From assembly GCA_914767885.1 (NCBI GenBank), contig CAJZBQ010000057.1:124001-188000 (forward strand): a DNA stretch of 64,000 bases, in the 5' to 3' direction. The notes below the pieces were generated by a model that was not told the DNA's origin, did not search any database, and saw nothing but the letters and a program-made list of their open reading frames with translations. Source of the stretch: Blepharisma stoltei. Lineage: Eukaryota > Ciliophora > Heterotrichea > Heterotrichida > Blepharismidae. The position numbers and the translations under genes were made by a program. Below are positions 34,617-45,593 of this stretch, in pieces; within the stretch, counting starts at the first letter, position 1; every line of letters begins with the position of its first letter.

Positions 34617-35950
34617 ATGTCAAGCCAAGTGAATAATCAAGGAGGAAAGCAGCTGAGCAGAGCCAGTTCAGGGAAAATCATAAAGAAATTAACAATCAGC
34701 ACAAATGACGAAAAATCAAGCGACTTAGAGAATTTTATAGCTCTTGGCAAGAACTCCCCTCATGCTGTTAATCTTGGAAAAAGCAATGCTTTGGGAAGTC
34801 CAAGCAATGCTGCAAACTTAGTTTTTTCCTTTTCAAATCCATCTCAAAGCCAAATTGATATCAATAGTAAAATAAAATCGCCTTCTCGGTATGTTTTTTC
34901 GACGCACAGCCATAGTAAGATTTTTGCCACTGGAACACCTAAAGCACATAGCTCCTCTAATTCTCTTCTTATGAATTTTTTAGAAAAATTAGCTTATTTA
35001 TTACAAATAAAATAAAATTTTTTAAAAATTTTAAAATAGTAAAGCAAAATTCTCATCAGAAAATCCTTACCCCGAGAGCAGCTAGTTCTTCAAGTTTTAA
35101 CACTACCAAAAAAGAGCCAATGCAAGAAAAGAGTGTTAACTCTTTCCAAACACCAAAAAAGCCCAGCACAAATGAGTGCACTGTAAACAGCGTAGTCACA
35201 CGAGTCCAGCAAAATAAAGTCAACGACACCCCTTACAAAGAGCATCTATTCCAAACTTTTCAGTCATTAAAATTTATCAAAAACTTAAGGCCTCCAACAA
35301 ATGAAGAACTGGCAAGCAAAATCGTGAATTTGCCAAAAAGAAGGGGCTATGAGTACAAAAAAACAGTAGTTTTTGACCTGGACGAAACCCTTGTGCATTG
35401 TGTTGAAGATGCAAATAATGCTCATGTGCCTATCAGTATTGATTTTCCAACTGGAGAAACCATAACTGCAGGAATAAACATAAGACCATATGCTAAAGAA
35501 GTCCTTATGGCTGCAAACAAAGATTATGAAGTCATTGTGTTCACAGCTTCTCATAAATGCTATGCTGATAGAGTTTTAGATTTTCTTGACCCAACAGGGG
35601 TGCTTATTCACCACAGACTATATAGAGAAAATTGTTTATTTATTGATGGAGTCTATATAAAAGACTTGAGAATTCTTGCCAATAGGCAAATTAAAGACAT
35701 TGTTATCGTGGATAATGCTGCTTATAGTTTTGCTTATCAATTGGATAATGGGATACCGATTATTTCTTGGCATGACGACATGACGGATAGAGAGCTGTAT
35801 AAACTTATTGAGTATCTGAAATCTTTATCAAGAATACATGATATTAGAATAGCTAATAGACAGACTTTCCATTTGGATTCGTTCTATACAGACTATATTA
35901 GAGACTTTATGAGGCAGACAGATAAAGAAAACATGCCACCCTCTGAATAA
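34617..35950 (+). CDS. FCP1/SCP-like (CTD small phosphatase, HAD) protein
   Basis: A long Ser/Asn-rich N-terminal region is followed by the catalytic domain. VVFDLDETLVH carries the DxDxT nucleophile motif. NIRPYAKEVLMAANKDYEVI, VFTASHKCYADRVLDFLDP and DIVIVDNAAYSFAYQLDNGI (acid motif) follow. This is the CTDSPL2/Dullard pattern, a Ser/Thr phosphatase of RNA polymerase II CTD or nuclear-envelope substrates. The frame breaks in an A/T-rich stretch near 34980-35045, where a short IES separates MNFLEK from KQNSHQKILTPRAASS. The exact repeat is not resolved. Confidence 0.9.
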
Positions 35951-36229
35951 ATTTAAATAAGAAGTAAATTCTTTTCCATGTACAAGATTTTTATTAAAAT
36001 ATATTAATAGTATAATTTAGAAATATAATAATTAAATGATAATAAAAAGTTATTTTAATTATTTATAAGAAAATTATTATTATCTAAATAAGTAGGCTTA
36101 AATCAAAATGCAATAAGAAATTAATTTAATCAAATAATGAAATAAATTAAATGATAAGCTAGATTATGTGATAATGATATAATCAATCCACATGTAGACT
36201 TTTATAAAAACTTCAATACTTATGGCCAA

Positions 36230-37481
36230 ATGCCAGTTAATTATAATATTCTCCCAAAAGTTAGAGAAAAATGAAGCATCAAATAATAATTAAATTGATA
36301 ACTTATATGACTTTTAAAGCCTCTTTTGGAGAATCGCCTCACGAAAATATTTTTAAAGTCTCTGTCCAAACAGACTCCACAAGTTGCGATACTTATAACA
36401 ACACTTATTTACCAGAATTCTCACAGCACCGATCCTCGAACTCTCTCTCCAAAGATCTTTCCGATTCCCAGCTAAACCAAGCCGCTGGTGGTCCCGGACT
36501 TCTAGGCTCTTAAATGGCTTCAATGGGGCTATAAGAAGCAATCTCTGGTGACAGACTGTATGTGCAATAGGAGTAGCGGCAAACCCAAGAAAAAATAGAC
36601 CTGTATATCCAGAACCCAAACTACTGTCGAGCTAAATTAAGCTAATTAAGATTAAGATTCCCAGCTAAACAATTCTCAAATACGCCCTGGCTCAGACACT
36701 TTAAATATAAAAAACAAAAAGTGCATTATCTGCAACAAAGGCATCGGGTTACGAAAAAGTAACTACACCTGTAAAGTCTGTCACAATTATGCATGCTCTG
36801 ATCACTCCTTTAAAAAACTTCTCAATTCCTCCTCAAGCAAGCCTCAAAGAATTTGCCAAAATTGTGATTCAAAAGAAACAGAAGAAGCTGTAAAGCTTCA
36901 TACCAAAAGCTTTACAGATGAAGCTGTCAGGATGGACAATGAGCTGCAGAACGCAAAAAATTATTATATAGATATAAATAAAGACAGAAAAGAGAAAAAG
37001 TTGCTGATAAAAAAACTAGAAATAGAAAGAGAAGGACTTGAGAGAATTCATATTCAAAAGAAAACTAGGCTGCATGAGCAGCTAGAGAAAGAAGTCCAAG
37101 AAGGACTGAAATTAAAAGAATCTGTTGAAAGCTTAGAAAAAGACCGGATTGATAGAGAAAACGATTATTTAGGGCTAAAAGAAAAATGTGAAGAAAAACA
37201 ACAGTATATTCGTGCTATGCAAGAAAAATTGGAAATATTAAATAAAAGAAAAGAGCTAGTATTGATTCAAACCAAAACAATTGATAAAAAGATTGAAAAA
37301 GATGAAGAAATGCGAAAGAAACTTGAGAAACTGTGTAAGAAATGCTATAGTAGAACAAGAAGCTTTAGAAATATCTAAAGATATCAAGTATAAAATATAT
37401 TTGTTTTTTTATAATCCAAATAAAATTAAAATTATTTTTGACAGTTTATTTAACATTCGAAAAAATTCCAACATTTTATAA
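36230..37481 (+). CDS. FYVE-like zinc-finger coiled-coil protein
   Basis: A short N-terminal segment (MPVNYNILPKVREKWSIK) is joined, across an AT-rich IES near 36280-36315, to ASFGESPHENIFKV. A zinc-binding module follows with paired cysteines (CIICNKGIGL, CKVCHNYACSDH, ICQNC), spaced as in FYVE/FYVE-related fingers but without the basic R(R/K)HHCR motif. A coiled coil of about 150 residues ends it. A 178-bp insert with 15-bp target repeats interrupts SDSQLN/NSQIRPG. A 16-nt intron lies at 37335-37350. The start is uncertain, as an upstream exon may exist. Confidence 0.7.
36478..36655. mobile_element. Short retroelement-like insert (type S3) in the FYVE-like gene
   Basis: Exact 15-bp repeats GATTCCCAGCTAAAC at 36463-36477 and 36656-36670. 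Tail AAGCTAATTAAGATTAA. 178 bp, no ORF. Precise removal keeps the reading frame (DSQLNNSQIRPG). Confidence 0.85.
37335..37350 (+). other. 16-nt intron
   Basis: GTAAGAAATGCTATAG. Removal changes KLCKKCYSRTRSFRNI-stop to KLLEQEALEISKDIKYK, which continues the coiled-coil heptads. Confidence 0.8.
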
Positions 37482-37493
37482 ATTACTAATCAA

Positions 37494-38261
37494 ATGAGCA
37501 AACCTTTTCAAGCATTTTCCTTTAAGCCTAATAACTTATATCAACAAAACAGGCTATTACCCCCAACCTCATGCAGAACCCCAAGCACATGCTCACGATC
37601 TGAAAAGAATAGCAGCAAAGACAAGGGTTTAAAAGACTATGGTGAAGTAATTTTGCAAGCAAAATCATTTATAAACTTGGTATCTCATAGGCAAAAACTT
37701 CGAGATTTGCTTAAGAAAACTAAGAGAGACTCGAAATCTCCAAGTTTATTTTTATTAAAGCCAAGTTCAGATATGAACGAATTCCCAGAAATTAAGAAGA
37801 GCAAAAGGAGCACAAAATCAATAAGTGTTTTAGCAAAAAATAAATGTAAATTGGTATATGAAAATAAAAGGAGCTCAGAAGAATACCAGAAAGGCGGGAT
37901 TTCGTGAATTCACTATAAGCCAATTGTTATAAATGAAAGCCCAGCATTTAGAGCAAAAAGTTGCAATAATGAATCCCCAAAGAAAGAGGAAAAAATAAGA
38001 AACCTGATTTTATCTGAAGAAAATTCTACAAAAAATTCCTATATATTATCTAAAGTAAAAGCAATATCAGGAAATGAAAATAAAAAGCTAATCTCAAAAA
38101 ATAAACGGCACAGAGAAAGAGTAAAAACAGAAGTTTCAGAGAATAATGATGCAGAAGAAAATGAATATATAAAATCTTTGCTGATTCCCACTTATTCCAA
38201 ATATGAATGTGAGCCCGCTGAAGATGACAGCCCTACCTTGGAATTTCAGCCCAGGTATTAA
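37494..38261 (+). CDS. Hypothetical basic Ser/Lys-rich protein, 255 aa
   Basis: Continuous frame with one TGA (GGISWIHYKP). It starts MSKPFQAFSFKPNNLYQQNR only 12 bp after the previous gene. Largely disordered; helical patch SFINLVSHRQKLRDLLKKTK. The acidic C-terminus NNDAEENEYIKSLLIPTYSK suggests a short linear motif. Family not recognised. Confidence 0.65.
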
Positions 38262-38314
38262 TTGTAAATATGTATTTTTCCATTATTACAATTAAATAAT
38301 ATTTTAAGAAATAT

Positions 38315-40068
38315 TTACATATTAAAAAGGAAAGTTATTGTCGTGATTTCTTCAAAAATCCTCTTGGCTTCTTCGAATTTTGCTCTCTGTATTGATGAGC
38401 CAACAGATTTAATTTTATTTTGCCATCTTTGCAAAACCCCTTCTTCTGATAAAAATATATTTCTGTTAACTCCAGGCGCAAAAAAGAAGATTACACTCGC
38501 GTCATCTAAAATCTGTGTATTTTCTTCAATAATTTCAATAATATTTTCTTTATGCTTTTGCTCGTTTGCTCTTCTTATTTGAGAGCCTATTGATTTTATT
38601 CCTCCTTTAGTCTTATCAGCAGTGCTTTGCCTTTGTCCTTGTTTTCCTCTTACCACATATTTTTTATCAGATTTATGGAAGGTGCATTTTCCATTTTCAT
38701 CAAAATTTGCAATAGAAAATGACCCACCAAGGCAAAGAATTATTACAATATTTCCTTGATTCCTTAAGAATTTCAAAGAATTATCGTCAATTTTGAGCTC
38801 ATGGCTGAGCTCATTATTTTTAATTTTTTGTAAGATATCTTGTTGCCGTTTTAAGAGAGCATTTTTGTCTGTGAAATCAATTGCATTAAATTCATCTGAA
38901 GATGAAAGCCAAGTTATAGGGTTTATTTCTTTGCCTTCTTCGTTAGATATTAAAGGATTTGCAATAGAAATTTCATCGTTGAAGTCATTTGTGAAGGTTT
39001 TCGTTCCACTGGTGGCATCAGAACTGTTAAAGGTGTAGTGGATTGAAAATAATTCTTTTGGAAAATTATAAATTTGCTGACTCCACCCCCCCATCCTTGA
39101 TCGAACGATTGACTGTAAAAAATTCCTAAAAATTGGGGAAATTAACCCCCATCCTTGATCGAACGATTTTCATATCATGAAACTTTTTATATATATAAAA
39201 ATATATTATCGTTATTTGCAAATTTTTTGAACTTTACCACCTAAGTGTGGAATTTTTTCCGCATGTGAAAAGAGGATTCCACATGTGAAATCAAAAGGGC
39301 TCCACACATGAAAAACACATTTTCACACGCGGAAAAAAATTCCACACTTAGGTGGTAAAGTTCAAAAATCTGCAAATAACGATAGTTATCAAAAGCTTGG
39401 GAAGATGCACCTAATAAAGTTGTTTTCAGGGACTTTGAGACGACAGAAAGCTTCGAAATCAACTATACGAAGTGATTTAGTCATCAATCTAGGCTTAAAA
39501 AATTAATAATCTAATAAAATAGAGATCTTTAAAATTTTAAAAAAAAAAAAAATTAATTTAAATAAGGAACAAATTAAAATTTATACAGTTTAAAGGGGTA
39601 ACTAATAAATCAAAATATTAAAAATTGGTATTTTTATGAAATTAATTAAATTTTTTGCTGTAAAAAATAATTATTAAATACCCTTAAACCCTCTTATTTA
39701 AAAGTAAATAAAAAAAAATATATATATATTTTTTATTTTATATATAAAATTTTTTTAACCTCCATCCTTGATCGAACGATGGCGAGTCGTTCGATCAAGG
39801 ATGGGGGGGGTGAGTGAGAAACTACGAGGAAATCTTTATTGTTTTTGTGAATAGTGGTTAATCGTGCTTTTTTCTTGTTGTTGAATTGGAGAGCTCGAAG
39901 AAAAGTGCTTCTTAAGCTACTGTATTTGATTTTTTTATCGTATTCAGGAATTAAAGTGGCTTTTATGGAGGCATAAAGGTGTTTTGAACTTATAGCCAAA
40001 TTAAATCTTTCCTGTCGGTTTATATAAGATGCGATGCACTCTATGGACGAATCTTTTAAGCTGTGCAT
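38315..40068 (-). CDS. VLRF1-domain protein (Vms1/ANKZF1-like)
   Basis: 338 aa after removing a family B IES and one TGA repeat (1017 nt). The C-terminal core has RGKQGQRQSTADKTKGG with the release-factor Gln, IKSIGSQIRRANEQKHKENI and LDDASVIFFFAPGVNRNIFL. This is the eRF1-like fold that frees peptidyl-tRNA from stalled ribosomes during ribosome quality control. The N-terminus (KDSSIECIASYINRQERFNL) looks F-box-like rather than the C2H2 finger of animal and yeast proteins. No ankyrin repeats or VCP motif are visible. The start ATG is uncertain (40068 or 40122). Confidence 0.88.
39081..39814. mobile_element. Family B IES with captured exon fragment
   Basis: TGA repeats at 39078-39080 and 39815-39817. 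Left tip CTCCACCCCCCCATCCTTGA, right tip TGATCGAACGATGGCGAGTC..GGGGTGAG. The interior holds a palindromic element (39207-39384) and about 90 bp matching the EF-hand gene exon at 26376-26474. It then runs about 330 bp collinear with the IES at 26481-26786. Excision joins LVVS to QQIYNFPKE in frame. Confidence 0.9.
39207..39384. mobile_element. Palindromic MITE nested in the family B IES
   Basis: Near-perfect inverted repeat of about 65 bp per arm. The left arm has TATCGTTATTTGCA and CTTTACCACCTAAGTGTGGA; the right arm has TCCACACTTAGGTGGTAAAG and TGCAAATAACGATA. A short asymmetric loop carries CACATGTGAAATC. No coding capacity. Confidence 0.85.
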
Positions 40069-40296
40069 CAGATAAAAATGGTATATTAAATTAATTTTGT
40101 TAATGGAATAATTTAACATCAATTAAAATTTAAAAATATATTATTGGAGTCAAAAAGAAATACCTTTATTTTAATTAGTGAGGATTGATTTAAAAAAATA
40201 ACTGTTTAGACAAATTTGATATTATAAATATTACTACTATTGATAATTACCAAATAAATTGTAAAATGCATTAAAAAAATTGAAAAATTAATCATA

Positions 40297-42199
40297 TTAC
40301 TGAGAAGTCCAATCTGCTTTGCTTCTATTTCTTCTTCTTTGGCTCGCAAAAGCTTTCATGCTTTCAATAATCCACGGGTGCTCCAGTGCTTCTGCTGGTG
40401 TAATTCTATCTTCAGGATCCCAACTTAAGCATTCTAAATTAATCTTACTGTCAACTAAATCCACAAATTGATTATCACTACACCTCATTTTTTCAACTAA
40501 ATTCTTAGTTGCTGGATATCTTACTCTTCCCTTACTATTCGATGCTATTTTCGGCTTATCATCGTTATCAAAAAACAAGCTTTTCCTCGTCGAAATTTCC
40601 AATATTTTTGCAGGCGGCAATCCTCTTATTTCCATAATACACAAAAGCTGCTCAGCTTCACTTTCCCCAGGAAAAAGCGGGTATCCAAGAAAAAGCTCTG
40701 CAAGTACGCATCCAAAAGACCACATATCAATAGCCGTCGTATATTCAATCCCCAAAATAATTTCTGGAGCTCTGTAAAATCTGCTTTGTATATAAGTATA
40801 TATTTTTTCATCTTCAAAACAAGCTGAGCCAAAATCAATGACTTTAAGGCCTGATTTATCGCTTTGCTTTAAAAGGATATTTTCTGGCTTTAAGTCACAG
40901 TGGACTATTTTGTGATCATAGGTAAATTTTAAACAATAGAGAAGCTGCAAGGCAAATCTTCGGATAAGACTTAGGGAAAATCCTTGAAATGAATTAGATT
41001 TCATCAATTCATAAAGGTTTATGCTTAGGAGCTCAAAAGAAATGCAGAGGTGTTTTCGGAAAATAAAGTGGTCTTTTAGATGAATGGCGTTAGAAAAGCC
41101 ATCTGGGTCGTGCTCTTTTATGTGTTCGAGCACCCTAACTTCAACAATAGCTTGTCTATGAAATCTCCGTTTGTTTCTTATAATTTTTATAGCGATGTAG
41201 TCTTGAAGTTTGTGATCAAAACATTTGCAGACTTGCCCAAAACTGCCTTTGCCGAGAATATCTTTGATTTCATATCTATATGCAATATGGTCTCCTATAG
41301 TCAATTTATAATCACCTCTTTCATCATCCATCCCATTATTGGGAGCATTCAAAGCTGATTTCAGTTTTTTGGCTCCTAGCCCTAGAAATCAAATTGATTT
41401 GCATTCCAAAATTTCTCCTTGTTCATATAGACTCATATTCGCTGAAAATAACTGAAGTGCTGTAGCAGCTGTGATTGGAAGGTCCAAATTTTCAAATATT
41501 TGTATAGGATCAGTGCAAGGAGACCTAGATTTGATATTAGGAGTTAGTTTATCTATTGCTGGCATTTCAATATCAAGGCAGTCAGAATTGGGTAACGAAA
41601 CCCTTCTTTTGCTAAAATTTAATTTTTTATTGCTTTGAAGCGACGCATTATTTGAATTGGCTGTTGTATCAATTAGCATAGGAAGAATAAGCTCTTTTTT
41701 GGGCGAAAACATAGAAGAATTTTTCTTATGAGCATGATGTATAAATGTCTTGTTTATCCTTTTCGTGTTAGAACTCGGAAGGTCAAATGATTTTTGCTGC
41801 TTTGCTCTACGGCTAGATAAAGTTAAGACGCTGAGGTTAAGAGTTTGGTTTTTGGGGCTTTGCACAATCAGTTTTAGCTTACTCCCCTCCGTGAGTGAAA
41901 AAATTATTTTGTTCGCTCACGGAGGGGGTTAATTATTTTTTTTTAAAAAATTTATATATAAATTTTCTCGAAAAAAATTTCTTTAAAAATTTATAAAATT
42001 GGAAAGCAAATATTTGTAAAAATTATTTTAAAACGCAAGCTGTTTAAAATTCACCGGAATTAGTTAGAGATCTCAATAATCTAATTATCGTTTATGGAGG
42101 GTGTGTTTTTGGTCAAAAAATAGGAATTTTTCTAATGGTTTTGTTCGCTCACGGAAGGGGGGAGTTAGCTATTTTGCTCCTGGGAGAAGCTCCATTCAT
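40297..42199 (-). CDS. Class II DYRK-type protein kinase
   Basis: 538 aa after IES removal (1617 nt). The N-terminus MNGASPRSKIAK is joined across the IES to LKLIVQSPKNQTL. The pre-kinase DYRK segment is GEILECKSIWFLGLGAKK (W is TGA), then the DH-box region DYKLTIGDHIAYRYEIKDIL. Kinase motifs: GKGSFGQV, AIKII, HCDLKPENILLK, DFGSAC, the activation loop YTYIQSRFYRAPE (Tyr-x-Tyr autophosphorylation) and DMWSFGCVLAELFLGYPLFP. All catalytic residues are present. Dual-specificity kinases of this class act in cell-cycle, cytoskeletal and translation control. Confidence 0.95.
41882..42164. mobile_element. Family A IES in the DYRK gene
   Basis: TTA repeats at 41879-41881 and 42165-42167. Tips CTCCCCTCCGTGAGTGAAAA and CGCTCACGGAAGGGGGGAG. 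283 bp, internally deleted relative to the 390-bp copies. Without excision the gene has no in-frame ATG in this frame; with it the ATG at 42199 is in frame. Confidence 0.92.
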
Positions 42200-42624
42200 T
42201 AAGAATATTTAATGTTTAATTAAGAATATTTTAACAAGTGTTTCGAAATTATAGTGGAGCGGTTAAATAGCTGTTATGTTTATAGATAATTTAGACCTAC
42301 CATATTAATTAACTTATTTGCCTTAAAACTTTATATTAAATATATATGACTGAATATTAAATTATATCTGTAAGATAATTAATTATATTAATAATCGCAA
42401 AATATTAGCTATATTAGATATTAAGGTTATATAAATATGTGGATTACAGATAAATAGAGGCTATTTTTTAAAGAAAAGAATTATTCCTATAATATTTGAT
42501 ATATAATATAAATTTCGAAAGATTATTTCCAAATAAAAAAACCCTCAAAAATATATTCAAATTTCGCAGTAAATATTACAATATATCAATTTAAATATTT
42601 AGTCTATCATATACAGAATTTAAA
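42200..42624. other. AT-rich intergenic stretch
   Basis: Between two same-strand genes. Nothing recognised. Confidence 0.45.
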
Positions 42625-43459
42625 TTATGAAAAGAATACTATGTTAGTAACCAATATTAAAATGCTTTCTCCTGCTAAATAAATTCCTGCTACTATATAT
42701 CTGATATTATTTTCTATTGAAACCTCCTTAATCAAATGCATATAAAATGATCCAAAGCACCACAACGACGACAAAATAGTTGCGACTATTCTTCACCACA
42801 GTGCTCCATATAAACAAAGTAAAAGTCCTACACAATGTCCAATTGACGAATATCCATAAATCGACAAAATATTTAGATAAGGCATCAATATCCCAGAGTA
42901 ATTAAAAAAACAATAAATTGCTATAGGAATTACTGCCAAAATACCATAAACTGTAATGCAGCCCGTAAGTATATATAAATTTTACTACATAGACTAAAAA
43001 CTCCTCCCCTATTTGATCTTGTTTTATTAAAAAAATGATTTAAATAACTTTTAATCTCTTTAATTAAGTATAAGTAATGTGATATCCTACTTTATGAGTT
43101 TCAAAATAGGTCTCTATATACCCAAAAGCACAGAGCAAAAATATCAAAGTAGCTGCAATTCATACAGATCCATATAAATCAGGAGATTTGTCGTCAAAGA
43201 ACGGGGCAGTGTTGAAAGGAAGCAGCGATTTCTTTACTCGGTCTACTACAAGTGCTGTATCCACATCAAAAAAAGGCCTGTAATACCCTATTTCCCATAA
43301 TTTATAATTTTTGGTGCTTGGGGTCTTGCTGCTGTATTTTAGGTATTCTTCGAAATCGTGGATTCTTTCTTGTTCTGCATCTTCATTTAAAGACTCTGCT
43401 GGCTTATCGTCGCTTATATCTAGCTCAAGAAGATTGGCACTATATCCTTTGTTTTCCAT
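42625..43459 (-). CDS. YIP1-family membrane trafficking protein (YIPF type)
   Basis: 241 aa after removing a 109-bp IES. The cytosolic N-terminus carries LWEIGYYRPFFDVDTALVVD and SPDLYGSVWIAATLIFLLCA (W by TGA). After the IES come GCITVYGILAVIPIAIYCFF, YLNILSIYGYSSIGHCVGLL and two more spans, five in total. PDLYG..WIA and IYGYS are YIP1/YIPF1-2 signatures. Such proteins bind Rab GTPases in ER-Golgi membranes. Confidence 0.88.
42969..43077. mobile_element. 109-bp IES in the YIPF gene
   Basis: TAA (TTA on the gene strand) at 42966-42968 and 43075-43077. The interior includes CTCCTCCCC and A/T runs. Removal joins HIT to GCITVYG in frame. Confidence 0.85.
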
Positions 43460-43549
43460 AATTAAATCAACTTATAAATGTGTCAGATAATTTTCAAGCT
43501 TAATGAAAAAATATATAAAAATTATGTATAAGCAGAACTTTAATTAGAA

Positions 43550-45514
43550 TTAGCTAGGAGTCATAAAAGACCAGCCATCAAGTCTTTGTGTAGGTATTTC
43601 ATCTTCTTCTAATTTCCCAAACATTCTTTCTGTTGTGATATCTCTATACATCCTTTTAGATTGGTGTATTGGAGGAGCAGGTATAGATTTTTCAAGTAAA
43701 GCAGTCCAGTCTAAGCCTTCAAAGAAAGGATGCTCTTTTATTTCGTCAGCATCTCGCTTAGATGCACCTAATCGTTTACTTGGGTCACGGTTTAGAAGCT
43801 GCTTTATCAGTAATTTTGAATTTTCTGACATAGTTTTAGGCAGCCTCAGCTTTCCTCTTTGGATGTTGTTGAATAGCTCTTCTCGGTTGTGAGAATAATA
43901 AGGAGGAGACCCTGTAAGCATTTCATAAAGGAGAACTCCTAATAAATACCAATCTACTGAGCGTGTATGTCCAGCCCTTCTCAGCATTTCTGGCGCTAAA
44001 TAAGCAACTGACCCACAAAATGATTTATTAAGCTGCCCGTCAGATACCCCTTCTTTGGAAAGCCCGAAATCAGTAAGTCTTGCGTGGCCATCCTTATCAA
44101 GCACAACATTTCCTGGCTTCAAATCCCGAAAAAGGATTTCATGCTTATGAAGCTCTTCAAGTGCTAACAAAATTTCTGCGATATAAAATCTAGCTTTATC
44201 CTCATTAAATTTCTTCTCCCTATTCAAATACATCCCTAAATCCCCTCCTGGGCAGAAATCCATCACCAAGACCAATTTTTCAGGGGTTTGGAATGAGTAG
44301 TTCAGCTTCACAATAAACGGGTGGTTTAATTTTAGCAAAATATTTCTCTCGGTAAATGCATATCTCACAAGATTGCTTCCAAACACTTTTTCCTTCCTGA
44401 GAACTTTTAATGCGAAGACCTCTTGTGTGTCTTTTTTCTCAACTAAATATACTTCTCCAAAGCTACCTTTACCAAGCTGCATAAGTCCACGAAAATCATG
44501 AGGTCCAACCTTTGAAGGTGGCAGCACCAGTTTTGGAGGTGTCATAGAAATTTTTTTCTTTTCAGGCCTCACAAGCAGTTTAGGTCTTTCATTAAAAATA
44601 TTTAAATCCCTAGCTCCTGGTTTTTTTGTGCATTTTGCAAGCATTCTGTTGATTTGGTCATCTCTCGAGTTATGCAAAAGAACACTATAAAAAGGAGTCC
44701 TTGTATATTGTGAGCTGGGAATTGGGATCCCCAGTTTTTTACAATAAGCTGAAAATTCTGAATAAATTTCAATGCTGGGGGATACGTCAGCTGGGGTTCT
44801 ATCTAAATAGTCTTTAATAGTTATATCTGGGTCTGACTTAAGCAGCCAAGAAACGATTTCGATATCTCCATGTATGGCAGCATAATGAATAGGGGTGCTG
44901 CTGTCACTGTCTTTTGCGTTTATATTAGCTCCTTTTTGAATTAATAGTTTGACAACACCAAGGTGACCATGAAGTGCTGCTAAATGTAAAGGGGTGCGAT
45001 TCATACTTGTGAGGGCGTCTATATTGGTTTTGTTTCCAATTGAAATTAAAATTTCGGATGCTTCCAAGAAGCCGTAGGAGGAAGCAAGATGAAGAGAAGT
45101 TCATTCGTTTAAGCCTCTGGCATTTGGCTGAGCTACCATTTCTCCATATCGAGATTTATCAAGCAGCTCTTTGATCCTGATGATATCATTTCGTTCTACT
45201 GCTTCTCATAAGTCTATGTTTGCTTTACTCTCCTATCATTAAATCAAATTAAAAAGAAAATAATATGAAATTAAATGGATTTTTTATATAAAAAAATTAG
45301 TCAAAAAATTAGGATTGACATTTCAGTTCTCGTCAATATCCATTGAGTTTTGAGAGCTTTTTGAATATTCTTTGGATTCTTCAGAAGGACTTGTTGCATC
45401 TTTAGTTGCTGGTGTTGAAGCTGTAGAATAAATCGAGGAGCCTACATTTTTGTTTCCTTCTTGATCTCCATAGTCTTCTTCATCAATTGTCTCTAGTAAT
45501 TCTTTCCCTAACAT
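43550..45514 (-). CDS. Ankyrin-repeat AGC protein kinase
   Basis: An acidic N-terminus (MLGKELLETIDEEDYGDQEG) continues through TGA=Trp. After an unresolved AT-rich IES near 45235-45300 come ankyrin repeats (GLNEWTSLHLASSYGFLEAS, NRTPLHLAALHGHLGVVKLL, STPIHYAAIHGDIEIVSWLL). The kinase follows: GKGSFGEVYLVEKKD, FALKVLRKEKV, LFRDLKPGNVVLD, TDFGLSKEG, CGSVAYLAPEML and VDWYLLGVLLYEMLTGSPPY. An AGC C-tail ends in a hydrophobic motif-like WSFMTP. Ankyrin-AGC fusions are common in ciliates and oomycetes; the substrate is unknown. Catalytic residues are complete. Confidence 0.9.
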
Positions 45515-45593
45515 TATAAATGCATTAAATAATGAAATTATGCAATTTTTCAACAGATCCCTGTTTATTGCATATGGAGGTCTATTATTTAAT

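Noticed and set aside
39241-39462. Small independent gene (MISKLSVVSKSLKTTLLG...)
   Set aside because: It is the captured EF-hand exon fragment read into the palindromic MITE, with no start or end of its own, inside an excised element.
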